This document shows positions 48,378-60,000 of a stretch of 64,000 nucleotides of DNA, one piece after another. Every line of letters starts with the position of its first letter. Position 1 is the stretch's first letter. The stretch comes from Rhinopomastus cyanomelas. Taxonomy: Eukaryota > Chordata > Aves > Bucerotiformes > Rhinopomastidae. The position numbers and the translations under genes were made by a program. The stretch covers positions 199,267 to 263,266 of the forward strand of contig VXBP01002601.1 of NCBI GenBank assembly GCA_013400115.1, in the 5' to 3' direction. A model generated the notes under the pieces. It saw nothing but the letters and a program-made list of their open reading frames with translations. It was not told the origin of the DNA and made no database searches.

Positions 48378-50137
48378 TCTTGTTATCTACTTGATAGTCT
48401 GGAAGTTACAAACTTGCATCATTTTCAATCAAGTAAAATCCCACCCTGGTTACTAATCCCACCCTGAAAAAAAACACCCCAGAACTGTAAGCACATTTAA
48501 AGACACTGGCTGCCACAGCTACTCTAGCAGCAGCCATACATACATGACAGTTAAGAGACACAAGAAGCAAGGCCAAGACAAGTAGGTTCACAATATTGTA
48601 GCAGTTTAAGGTTAAACTAAACCTGAGCATGATTACTCCCTGTCTCCTATAGATCTAGGGAAAGGACAGGCACAGACTGAGGAACAGTTTTCACTGAGGA
48701 ACTGTTATGCTTTAATTGCTGAGCAGAATCCATAAGTCAGATTTGCATGATTTCTGCAGAAAACTTTAGAGTTTGAAAAGTTTGAAAACTAAGTTTGTGC
48801 TCCACCATTCCCCATCCTTTCCCCTACCTTTGGCATATTTCCACCTTCTCCATCTTAGTGTCTCAGAGCTGTGCCACTGCGAAAATGCTTGCTGTGTTTG
48901 AAGATAACTTACAGCAGGAGGACTGTCACAGCCTACTAATTTATCCTTGTTCACTCAGAAGCTGTCTGATCTTTATGAAGATCAAGACTATCTCTTCAAA
49001 TGTCTGCAGACACCAAGATTTACGAGGCTAGATGACCGATGCAATTTTAGAAAGAAGCTACAATGAATGTTCTGAACATTTTATCTCAGTTTAGTGCAGG
49101 ATCACTGTGACAAAATTCCATGTGTCTGTTTTGTGTGGAGATTTTTGCTGATGTGTGTGGGGAAATGAACCAAAATGTCTTGCTGTCTTTTTCTCTAAAT
49201 TGAGTAAGTTGTTTCACTGTCTGCACATTCGTAACTGGTTTTCTTAAACCCTCCCTTCATGTGTGATGCTTTAGATAAAAGCTTTAGTTTAAAGTATAGT
49301 CAGAGTCTCTAACCAATGGCATCAAGGCTTCCCAGGTGAGTAGGATCCAAACGAGGACTCACAACAGGAACTGTATTTCATCAAGTGAATGTAACTGCAG
49401 CATTACTTTCCAGAAGGATACAGCCTCTCATCCACACTGTGATCATGAGTCCTCCCTGCATGCATGCACAAAGCAGCAAGCATTCTACAATTCTACAGAG
49501 ACCCAGAAGCCACACATTTTCAAACACCATGTTGAATATGCCATTTCTAACATGCCATTTTCAATAGCATCAGGCACCCAATCACCAGGTACTGCCAGGT
49601 AAGATCTTAACTCTTCATACCACACCTTCCTTTTCACTCTTCCACACAATCATATGCAAAGCCATCTTCAGCTCTCCACTTAAACCTTTCTAGAGATCAA
49701 GTGATCTAATTAAAGACTACACTTCCTATAGAAAGGCTTCCAGTACTTTTCTGATGGAGACTAAGGTAATGAAGAACAGGACACATTCAGATGTATTGTT
49801 ACTTAAAAACTTCATTTCTGTAACAACCTACAGAGTCTAGCAGTGTCCCTTTCGATAGTTTATAGGCAGGTTTGGACACTGTCATCTTTTATATACATCT
49901 TCAGATCTGGGTAACTGGAACAGTGAACTACTTTAATGATGAAATATCTGTATATACTAAGTACATTTACTCACACCATCCTTGCCAAGCACAGCCCAAG
50001 TTTGGTTATGTGTTTTCAGAGAGATCATTGTAACTTAGAAAGCAAATTGGCCAGCAGCAATCATCTACTTACCAGATACAATTCTTACATATATGCCTTC
50101 TCACATAATTCAGCAGAGGACTATTCTGGATTACTCT

Positions 50138-50866
50138 TAGAATCACTCTGGTTAGAAATTGAAAATTGGAAACCCCGGGATCATCGAATCCAACCATCTA
50201 CCCTATCTTACAACTCCACCCCTAAATCATATCCCTCAACAACTCATCCAAATGATCTTTGAACAAGTCCAGTGCTTGACCACACTTTCTGTGAAAAAAT
50301 TCTTTCCAATATGTACTCTAAACATACCCTGTTGTAACTTGAACCCATTCCCTCTTGTTATATCACTAGTTGCTTGTGACAGGACACCAGCACCAACCTC
50401 TCCACAACGTCCTTTCAGGTAGTTGTAGAGAGTGATGAGGTCTCCTCTCAGCCTCCTCTTCTTCAAAACTAAAGAGCCCCAGCTCTTTCAAGCTTTCCTC
50501 GTAAGATTGATTCTCCAGGCCCTTCAACAGCTTAGTTGCCCTCCTCTGCACCTGATTCAGCACCTCCACATCTCTCTTGTATTGAGGGGCCCAAAACTGG
50601 GCACAATATTCAAGATGTGGCCTCAGAAGTGCCGAATACAGGGGGATGATAAACTCCTACTCCTGCTGGCAACACTGTTTCTAACACAAGCTAGGATGCC
50701 ATTGGCCTTCTTAGCCACAATGCTGGCTCACACTCATCTTCCTGTCAGTTAGAACCCCCAGGTCCCTTTCTGCCAGATGGCTCTCCAGCCACATCTCCCC
50801 AAGCCTGTAGCATTGCATGGGGTTGTTGTGGCCCAAGTGCAGGACCTGGCACTTGGCCTTATTGAA
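50138..50866 (-). mobile_element. Older CR1 copy, 3' part (outer element of a nest)
   Basis: Minus-oriented CR1 covering the 3' UTR and the end of ORF2. Its reading ends at 50866 in the sense words FNKAKCQVLHLG. The matching upstream sense sequence (LDRLEQWADLSGM) reappears at about 51805-51870, beyond a second CR1. Confidence 0.9.
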
Positions 50867-51804
50867 TCACAGAATCAGAATCATTAGGGATAGAAAGGGA
50901 CCTCGAGAGATCATCTAGTCCAATCCCCCTGACATAGCAGGATCACCTAGACCAAGTCACACAGGAACACATCCAAGTGGGTTTTAAATCGTATCCAGAG
51001 AATGAGACTCCACTCCCCTGGGCAGCCTGTTCCAGTGCTCTGTCACCCTCACTGTGAAGAAGTTCCTTCTGATATTTATATGGACCCTCCTGTGTTCCAG
51101 CTTACAACCATTGTCCCTTCCCTTGCCCTGTCACTTGATGACACTGAGAACAATGTGGCTCCATCCTCCGGACACCCACCCTTCACACATTTATAGACAC
51201 TAATGAGGTCACCTCTCAGTCTCCTCTTTTCCAAGCTAAATAGATCCCGCTCCCTCAGCCTCTCCTCATAAGAAAGATGCTCCACTTCCTTCATCATCCT
51301 TGTCGCTCTACGCTCTACTCCATCCAGCAGCTCCACATCGCTCTTGAACTGAGGGGCTCACAACTGGACACAATACTCCAGATGTGGTCTCACCAGTGTA
51401 GAGTAGAGGGAGAGAAGAACCTCTCTCCATCTGCTAACCATCCCACTTCTGATCCACCCCAGGATGCTGTTGGCCCTCTTGGCCACAAGAGCACATTGCT
51501 GGCTCATGGTCATCCTGTTGTCCACCAGGATCCCCAGGTCCCTTTCTCCTACACTGCTCTCCAACAGGTCAGCCCCAAATTATACTGGTACCTGGGGTTG
51601 TTCTTGCCCAGACACAAGAATCTACACTTACCCTTGTTATAGTTCATTAAATTTCTCCCTGCCCAGCCCTCCAACCTGTCCAGGTCTCTAACCTTATCCA
51701 CTCTTGACACTTGGACCAAGTCCCCTGGGAGGATTGGCAAGTGTGGGGTGTATGCACCAAGCACAGTGACTCTAAGCCGTACCAGGCTTTACACTTCACG
51801 GGAG
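50867..51804 (-). mobile_element. Younger CR1 copy inserted into the older one
   Basis: Begins on the plus strand with the tail complement TCACAGAATCAGAATCATTA and includes the full CR1 3' UTR plus about 100 codons of ORF2 C-terminus, with words such as LDRLEGWAGRNLMNYNKGKC. The 5' limit is uncertain: clear homology fades near 51720 and the outer element resumes at about 51805. No clean target duplication is visible, which is common for CR1. Confidence 0.85.
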
Positions 51805-51870
51805 CTCATGCCACTAAGATCAGCCCATTGCTCCAATCTATCCAAGTCTCTCTGAAGAGCCTATTGATTA
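51805..51870 (-). mobile_element. Older CR1 copy, 5' remainder (outer element of a nest)
   Basis: The complement reads the sense words RDLDRLEQWADLSGM, continuous in register with the part at 50138-50866 once the inserted copy is disregarded. Confidence 0.75.
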
Positions 51871-54703
51871 CAAGCAGACAATATTTAAAGTGTTCATTGC
51901 AATTTCAGGGTAGAATAAAATTTATGTCCACAAAAAACTAAAACTAAAGCCTACCCAAGTCCACAACAAGAAGATTCAAAGATTGTCACACACAAGAGCA
52001 TGAGAAGAGTAGCAACCCTATAAAATAAAGCCAGCTATAATGCTTAACTAAAATACAAGCAAATGCATACATATCCCTGTCCCTAAGGAACTTAAACTGG
52101 GATGTTGTTTTAGAATTCCCTTAGCCCAGAAGAAAAATATCAAAACTAACCTGTTTCTGATCTGTAGCTAAGTGAAGAAAAAGCACTGCCCTTAAGCAGA
52201 ACTTAAGGAACCAAATATAAAAATCACTTGTATTTCTAACTAGAGAAAGTTGCAAAGGTCACAAAGTTACCGACAACAACAGGTAATGAATCTATCCAGA
52301 TATTAGCACATATAGGTATCCCACCACAGTACTGTTGTGCAATCCTGCAGCCAGCCACATGCACTCCATAAACCCTTGTAAGCATTCTTCAGTAGAGCTT
52401 GAACACAGCCATTAGAAAGCAAACCTTAGTTCTAGCACTTCTTTTTTGTCTTGGAGCATCTTTTCACACACCCGTATAAAATGCTCAGTTCATTACAATT
52501 ATTCTACACAGTATTTAGGCAGGCATCTCCATCTCCCAGCCCAATGAAGTAGAGTCTGTTTATCTCCTTAGTCTTTATAAACACAAAGACCATTCAACCA
52601 ACAAAGGGAGGAATCACAGAAGACAGCATTAAAGAGACTAGTACCACAAGAGGACAGAATTACACTAAAGCCTTTCTAATTTACTACCAAGCTGAGAATA
52701 TCCTATAACACCAAGTTGATTTCTGCTTAAAGAAACACATCCCAAAGTCAAGCACAGTAAACTGCAATCTGCCGTTCACTTTTGTAAGTGGTTCTAAGTG
52801 GACAGACTACACTAATCCACCTGTGTTTGTGCTAAATTCACGTATACCAAATGCACACAAAGCATTGGAAATACAACATACGAGAATGGTTGTTTCCACT
52901 GCTGTTTCATTTTATCTACCAAACCTTACTATTCACCAGGTGAACTACTCTAGGATATGATGCATGAAAATAGTCTACAGAATGCCGCACCCCTACAGTC
53001 ACTAGGTGAGTCATCTCCATCCAGACTTCCTCATGGAGGAAGTAGATAAACTGTCAGTTTCCCCCTCCAGGATTCCTTATGGATCCTAACTGGGGGATCA
53101 GAAAAAAGGCAATGTAATGGTGGGAAAACTGCCAATACTCCAGCATGCATCAAGTTTCCAGGCGAATATACCATGCAAATCTGTTAACAAGCCAGCTGTA
53201 ACATTGTTCAGTTTGCATTCATGCTGCTACAAAGCCAGAACATTCAGCTCATTACCACGGCACAGAGACCTAAACCAATGCTGTGTCTCTAGGCCTTCAG
53301 GAGATTGCCAGTATTTGGAAGCTTGAATTTCCACCCTGGATGCAGCATCAGCCCCAGTGGCACTAAGAAACACAGACGACAGCAAAAGAGATTCTAGAAT
53401 TACCCCTCCTTATAAGTACCCCAACATCTGGTCCCCACAACATTGCCACAAAGTGTCATATTTTTAGAGCCATAAGGAAATTTCACAAGAGACATCTTTA
53501 AAGATGGAGTACCAGACCTGAGAATCTTTGCAACACAACCTGAAACACTGTTTAGAGAGTAACTCTATTGGAGCTGGGTTGCTCCTTCTGTTTTTGCACT
53601 CTGCGATTCTGTGAACTGAAGTGCGTGTCCTTTTAAGTCCAGCAGCAACTGGGGCCATGATTAATAGGTTTATTATCTGTTCTAGTCTTTAGTCTTTTGA
53701 GATTTTCTACATATGGTGTGTGCCTTTGTTGTTAACAACATGGTAGAACTGCTGTTTTAATGCTAGACATGTCCTTTTAGATTCTAATAGCAGCCTTGCA
53801 CCCTGACTGCTTCATTGCATACAAACCTTCAGGTCTGCTATGGTACTGCAGCATCCTGTCACACACATATCCAACCCATGTCAACAGTGATAACCTGGGT
53901 AAGTAAAGATGATATGCTTCTCCCTTTCCTCAGTAGCATTACTACTACACAGCAGGTGCATCAGGCTCACAATTCTAGTTAACTTAGTATTAATGCAAGG
54001 TCTGGTAATACCCAGAATATTATCGAAGAAGATCTACCACACTGCTCTTATATTAGCAAGAACTTGCTAGGATGCCTAATAGAAAGCACAAAGATTGCTC
54101 CTACAAAAACAAAGACTAAATTAATACCATTAATTAGTGCTACTAATACTGAGAATTTGTCACTGTGGTAACTGTCTAGCTGCCTAATTACACCACTATT
54201 GCTCACACTATTAAACTAGGGTCACACCAGAAAAATAACACTTAGGCAAGAGGATTGTACAATAGCCTCATTTCCACTTATCCGCAAGGCATGTTTTAAC
54301 TGTGGTTCTTTTCAAAGCTCATCCACGCAGAAGCACACCCATCTTTGACATACAGAACACACCAAGTCCACCAAACCCCCACTAAGAAATAGTGATGTGC
54401 ATCAGAAAGTTAAGGTAATACCAATTTTTAATCAAATATCTAGGAGTAAAATACATACACCAGACAAGTCAAACACCTTGGCTTACACAATGTCTTAAGC
54501 AATAGATCAGAGCTCAAAGTAAGATTCAAATCCTACATCGGTACAAGGTTTCAGGACCATTTCAGTTACTTCAGTGGGTAACACGCATCTGTAAAATCCG
54601 TAAGTGGCCACTGACATTAATCTAGGAAATTTCAACAGATACTAATTCTGCTACAAACGTGCCTCAAGCACAGGATTTGGCTCGGCTCTCATGAAACATT
54701 AGA

Positions 54704-55090
54704 CTCACAGAATTAATCATTAGGGATTGGAAGGGACCTCGAAAGATCATCTAGTTCAACCTCCTCACCACAGCAGGATCACCTGGAACACATCCAGGCA
54801 GGTCTTAAACATCTCCAGTGAAGGAGACTCCACAGCCTCCCTGGGCAGCCTGTTCCAGTGCTCCATCACCCTCACTGTGAAGATGTTCCTTCTCATATTG
54901 ATGTGGAACCTCCTATGTTCCAGCTTACAACCACTGCCCCTTGTCCTATCACTAGATGACACTGAGAAGAGCCTGGATCCATCCCCTGACACCCACCTCT
55001 CACATATTTATAGACATTAATGAAGTCACCCCTCAGTCTCCTCTTTTCCAAGCTAAACAGACCCAGCTCCCTCAGCCTCTCCTCCATTAG
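54704..55090 (-). mobile_element. CR1 LINE 3'-end copy
   Basis: Complement of a CR1 3' UTR and the last part of ORF2: TTAGGGATTGGAAGGGACC, AGCAGGATCACC, GGGCAGCCTGTTCCAGTGC, CTCAGTCTCCTCTTTTCCAA. It is 5'-truncated and similar in subfamily to the inserted copy at 50867. Confidence 0.92.
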
Positions 55091-55368
55091 CTTCATCCCT
55101 GCACAATCCTTTGTGTTAGAGTCAGCCCCTTGGTCTTGCACATATGGCACAAGACACTGCAGACCAACAGGCCATGAGCTGCCACCACTGCTTCCCCTGA
55201 AGATGGATCTCACTAGGTCAATCTGTCTTCAGTTTCCTCACTGAATCAGATGACCGAGATAAATCATAAGTCCAAACACTATTTAGTTTGGCCTAGGTAC
55301 TACCACCAGAAGCAACTATCTCTGTCCTTTCCTTGCTACTAAAAGTAAGTTAGTGTTTCGTGTCCACA

Positions 55369-56133
55369 TGTCACGGTTTAGCACCCGGTCAGCCCACAAA
55401 ATCATAATCTGCTTAACTGTGCAGAAGGAAATGTCTTCCCACCCCCTGGAGGGGAAGACAAGAGGTAAACACATGCCTGGAAAGTGGAAATAGGAATATT
55501 AAACTTTATTAAAGATTTTATTAAGTAGCAAAAAATAAAAGGGAAAGGAAAAGGGGAAAAAAGTATGCTCTTCCTCAATTCAAGTCCACCCCTCCCAGAC
55601 CTGATGACCCCTGCTTCCTAAGAGATGCTAAAAGCCACTGGTGAGGGGGAAATAAAAAGGAAAGACTGGGAAATCTCCTAAGCAAAACTTAAATATTCAA
55701 TGTAAGTAGTTTCCTAAGCAGCAGTCTGAAAACTTTGTGGGAGACCAGAACAGAGGAAGATAAAAAAGGGAAAGGGAAAAGGGGGGGGGAGGGGAGGGCC
55801 AGCAAAGCAGAAGAGGGACAGAGAGCCACAGAAGAACAGGCAGGCTGCAGTGTGCTACACTACCGAGACACATAAACAGGGAGGGGGTACCAGAACAAGG
55901 GGAAAAGGGATACCCTGTCCCCAATTAAGGACTCCCAAAATCTGTCTGGCCCACTCCACCTGCTCAACCTGTCCCCTGCGGCAGACACCTCTCCCCTTCA
56001 TTTCTGCGTGCACAGGGCTCAGGAGGAAAATGTAAACACCCCCCCAGCCGAGAAGAGTTAACTCCTTGTATGCTAGAAGAGAGTTCGATGCAGGAATACC
56101 ATAAGCAAACACGAATTCACCAAATCCAGACCA
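55369..56133 (-). mobile_element. Candidate endogenous retrovirus solo LTR
   Basis: The segment begins TGTCACGGTTTAGC and ends CCAGACCA (TG...CA). It is bounded by the same five bases, CCACA, at 55364-55368 and 56134-56138. On the minus strand two AATAAA signals (near 55505-55522) lie about 150 bases before the 3' end, as expected for an R-U5 boundary, and the 3' end reads GCTAAACCGTGACA, resembling common avian LTR ends. No gag, pol or env frame lies beside it, so it is a solo LTR at most. A 5-bp duplication would fit an ERVL-like or similar element. The boundary on the 56133 side is the less certain one. Confidence 0.55.
55759..55800 (+). repeat. Purine-rich A/G tract
   Basis: An almost pure A/G run including G9, inside the candidate LTR. 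A similar shorter run lies at 55530-55563. Confidence 0.8.
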
Positions 56134-56925
56134 CCACATAACCACCTGAGGAAACAAAAGTCACTGTTGTGCTCACATTTCAAGGTAAGCAAGCAAACTT
56201 AATTTACTCAACCAGAGAGTCCCATCTCCCCAGGGAATCATCTCCTTTGTAGCCTCTGCAAGTACCTCCACTATTTTAAGCACTTAACTGATAGATGTCA
56301 CAGACTTATACCATGAGTGACTAAGCTCCCTCAACCAGGGACATCACACAAGTGTCAAACACTGACCCTTCTCTCTGTCCTTCCATCAATGCATTTGTAT
56401 CACAAAAGCCAACAATAGGGATGTTTAGTACCTCAGATAACCAAGTTCTCCATAACTCAGCTGCTACATTAAACCACTTTTAAAGAGTTCTTCACTCCAG
56501 TTTTCCATGTCAGGAAGAACACACACCAACATATTCAGCATATACAAGAAGTGGAGTTTTTCAGTAACAAAGTGACATGTAAACTTCCAGGTTTTTTATC
56601 TTTAAATAGAAACTGGGGATTATTACATCAGTATAGAGGTTGCATGCAATTTCAGTACCCAAACTCCAAGTATAAAGTTAAACTAAAAAGCCATGGAGCA
56701 CTACCATTATGGGGGAAGCATTTCCTTTGTCTCACCCATGCAGAATGCTCTACCTACCACCATAAAAGCATTTACCACCAAACACATGCTCTCCAACCAC
56801 AGAGCCTCCAGAGTGTCATAGAAGGAAGAGTAGCACAATATAACACACTTGTTTATGACTCTAATTTTGGAGGGCAGACATAATTGGGAACCACTTGGCT
56901 TTGGACACATTAGGACACATTTGGA

Positions 56926-57050
56926 ATCACAGAATCATTAAAGTTTGAAGAGACCACCAAGATCATTAAGTCCAACTGTCAACTCAAGGCCATCATGCGC
57001 ACAAAACCCTGTTTTTAAGTGGCAGATCCACAGATATTTTTGTATCGGAA
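56926..57050 (-). mobile_element. CR1 LINE 3' fragment, different subfamily
   Basis: The plus strand reads ATCACAGAATCATTAAAGTT, AAGAGACCACCAAGATCATT and AAGTCCAACTGTCAACTC, the complement of the CR1 subfamily whose tail carries 'AAAGTTGGAAAAGACC' in place of 'GGATTGGAAGGGACC'. It is diverged and short. Confidence 0.8.
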
Positions 57051-60000
57051 GCACCCCAAATACATGAAAGAAGGCAGAATTGATCTGCCTCACAAATAGA
57101 AAAATCCAAAATCCAAATCCATCAACACAAGCGACCCCACTCACATGAAGCAGAAGATGACAAATACACACTTTGAGCAGTGGAGACAAACTGAGAACTT
57201 CTACAGTTGCTCACATCATCAGGTGGCAACTGGACATGATCTGTGCCAGCATGGACTACTCTCCACAGGATTGTGACAATGTATCTATCTATTAAGTTTT
57301 AGTAAAACAAACACAAGTAAAAAAAAACAAGTTACTACTAGCAGGCACCAGAGCCTAGCTGAGGCTAGAACAAAGGAAGACAAGAGCACTGAGGGCTACA
57401 GTAAAGGACACAAAGGAGAAAAGGAAGCAAGCCAATCCTGTAAGAGTGTATTATGCCAGAAAGGAGAGCAGTATAGCAGAGAAAAATAATATGGGCTGCT
57501 CACAAATACAAAAACATCTTTGGCACAGAGTAATTTTTTGGTATTGTCTTCAGTGAGATTTAACAAGTGAGAGGTGGTTCCAAGGCCATGGGAGGAAGAT
57601 AACGAGACAGCACAGAGATAAGAGATAGAATCCAGTTGTAAAATCAGTCACAGAAGTACTTTCAACCCAGCAAAGTAGCAGCTGTCCTGCATAAAAAACT
57701 GATCTTAGACTAAAGAAAATAAGTTCACATCAAATAAGTTGTTGAGAGTACCAATAGCTCTGGACACTTCCCTTTATGACCTAGCAAGTGATCAGTCACA
57801 TAACAACACAGAACAAGTGCAGGACATAAACTACACATTTATCCTTATGCACTCGTTTTCTTAACAGAGCACATAGAAAAATAAAACCCCTACTATTCTG
57901 ATACACAGCCAACTCATCTCATAGCTCCCATGACTTCCTTGGGGAATCAGCACAACAGGGTGCTAATGCATGCAGCATACAGAACAAACCAAAGACACTG
58001 GAGGGCTGTGCATGGCTGCAGTGGATCCTAATTTTCCTGGGACCAGAGATAAAAGCTTGGACAGCTCTCACAGTACTGAAGCCAATTGCTCTTTAGGACA
58101 GACATGCCAAGGAAAGCAAGGCAAGAGAGCTACCCTTCCCACAGGATAGTGTAAATGCATTAAGCTCTACCTAAGGACGGATGGGTCAGTTTATGGGTCA
58201 GGATTAGTACCTTAACCAATATTTATTTTCAAGAACATAATAGGAGTGTTTATCAGTTGATACTGATAGAATTATCTTCTACTCTTGGAAGACAGGAAAC
58301 GTTGCACACGATTACTGCTTGGTACTTGTTTTATGAACTACATTAACATAAAGATGTACACTACTAGCAGTCTACTTCTCTAATTTTTTTTTTTACTGAG
58401 TTTCCTTCCATTATAGATTCAAAACTCAACATCAACCCATAAAGTCTAAGTTTGGCTTATAAGATAAACTAACACCAAAGTAAAAGTAAATTCTCAATGA
58501 GCTTAAATAGTTTAAAAATATGTAATTGCTTTGTAAAATGTGTTTTGAGGATGAGAAACAGCACCAATTTTAAGAACACGTTTTTGTCTTTTGACAGACC
58601 ATTTCCTTAAATTGCTTGGCTGGTCTATTTTATGGTACAGTAGATAAAAGTGGAATGCTGCCATAAAAGTCAGTCAGTGAGACCCCTTGGTGACTACACT
58701 AATGAGAATTCCTTACCTACTGAAGACAGGCTGTCACAGTAAGCAAAGAACCCTAAGCAGCAGAAGAGTACCATCATGGGAAACAGTTTCTTACTGCAGC
58801 AGCAGTTTAGTGGAAAGGCTATATCAGAGATCACTACATACTTGATATTTAGTTTGTTCTAATCATGGAACACCTTCCCTAATTAGCTTCCATCTCTTTT
58901 CTGGAAAAGAGAAGCAACAACATGTGTTTTTAGATAAAGCAGCATGCTAATGTGACTGCTTTAGAGTGCTACCGAAGACAGTGCCCTGCTGAGAAAGGTA
59001 GCACCAACCTTACAAACCAAATCCTTTAAAAAAAAAGGAAACACTTCCGTGTTCTGCAATATGGAGTCCAGAGTTCAAGTAGCTCCTACAATTAAATTTT
59101 AAGTGCCTTCCTTGTGTTTTGAGTATAATCCTGTAATCTTTCTTTGTTAAGTCACCTTTTTCACTGCAGATTAAAACACATACAGAGAAATCACAGCACC
59201 TGCATAACTCAGCATATTCTTGGCTTTCTAGTTCTTTGAATTCAGATTAGTCCTGTCACATTACAAACTTAACGAGGATATATTAAAAACTCCTGTTTGA
59301 CTGCACTTTTAGTGGTCTGAAATAATTCATACTAATCTCATCAACTGACAACAATACTAATTCACTAAGTAAGAGTTGACAGGATTAAGGTTTTAACAAA
59401 AGTTTATAATCCCACAACTGATATTTTGGTCTTCAGCTCATGATCCTGCAAAGATGCCTAGTCCAGACTGTGTTTCACTAAGTCTCATATTGCTATAACC
59501 AATCGTTATTTACTCCTTTCGCAACCATTTCATTTTGCATTAGGAAGGCTATAGACTCAGAGTCCCGTGAAAAACAGCTGAAGGTAGCTGATCTAAGCAA
59601 GCACTCTGACACCATAAAGATTCAATTAGCTACTTACACAGCAGCCAACATTACGTTCTCACATCACATGACTTGATTATTCTCATTTTGACAGGTCTTG
59701 GGGGAAAAAAAAACCCCACACAGAACACATCTATACATTTCAAGCACAAGAGACAAGCCAGATCCTCTAATAGTACTATTAAAGGAGTATTTGGAAGAAC
59801 AAGAGATAATGCATGAATTATAGGATTGTCTTGCTTAAATGGCAGGACATTTGGTATTTCTGGGGCAGGCACGAATGCAAGTTGCCCTAGTCCTCTTTAA
59901 TGGGCTAAAAGAAGCTGCGAACAAAGTGACTGCTCTTTGGCAGCTATCAGCAAGTACTTTTATATTATCTGCCCCATAGCCTCTTACCAAAGGGCAGGTA

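Noticed and set aside
50366..51764. Minus-strand frames with words such as LDRLEGWAGRNLMNYNKGKC
   Set aside because: CR1 ORF2 remnants in the nested elements, not a host gene.
55855..56157. 100-residue minus-strand frame beginning MFPQVVMWWSGFGEF
   Set aside because: Lies within and across the edge of the candidate LTR; no retroviral or host protein resemblance.
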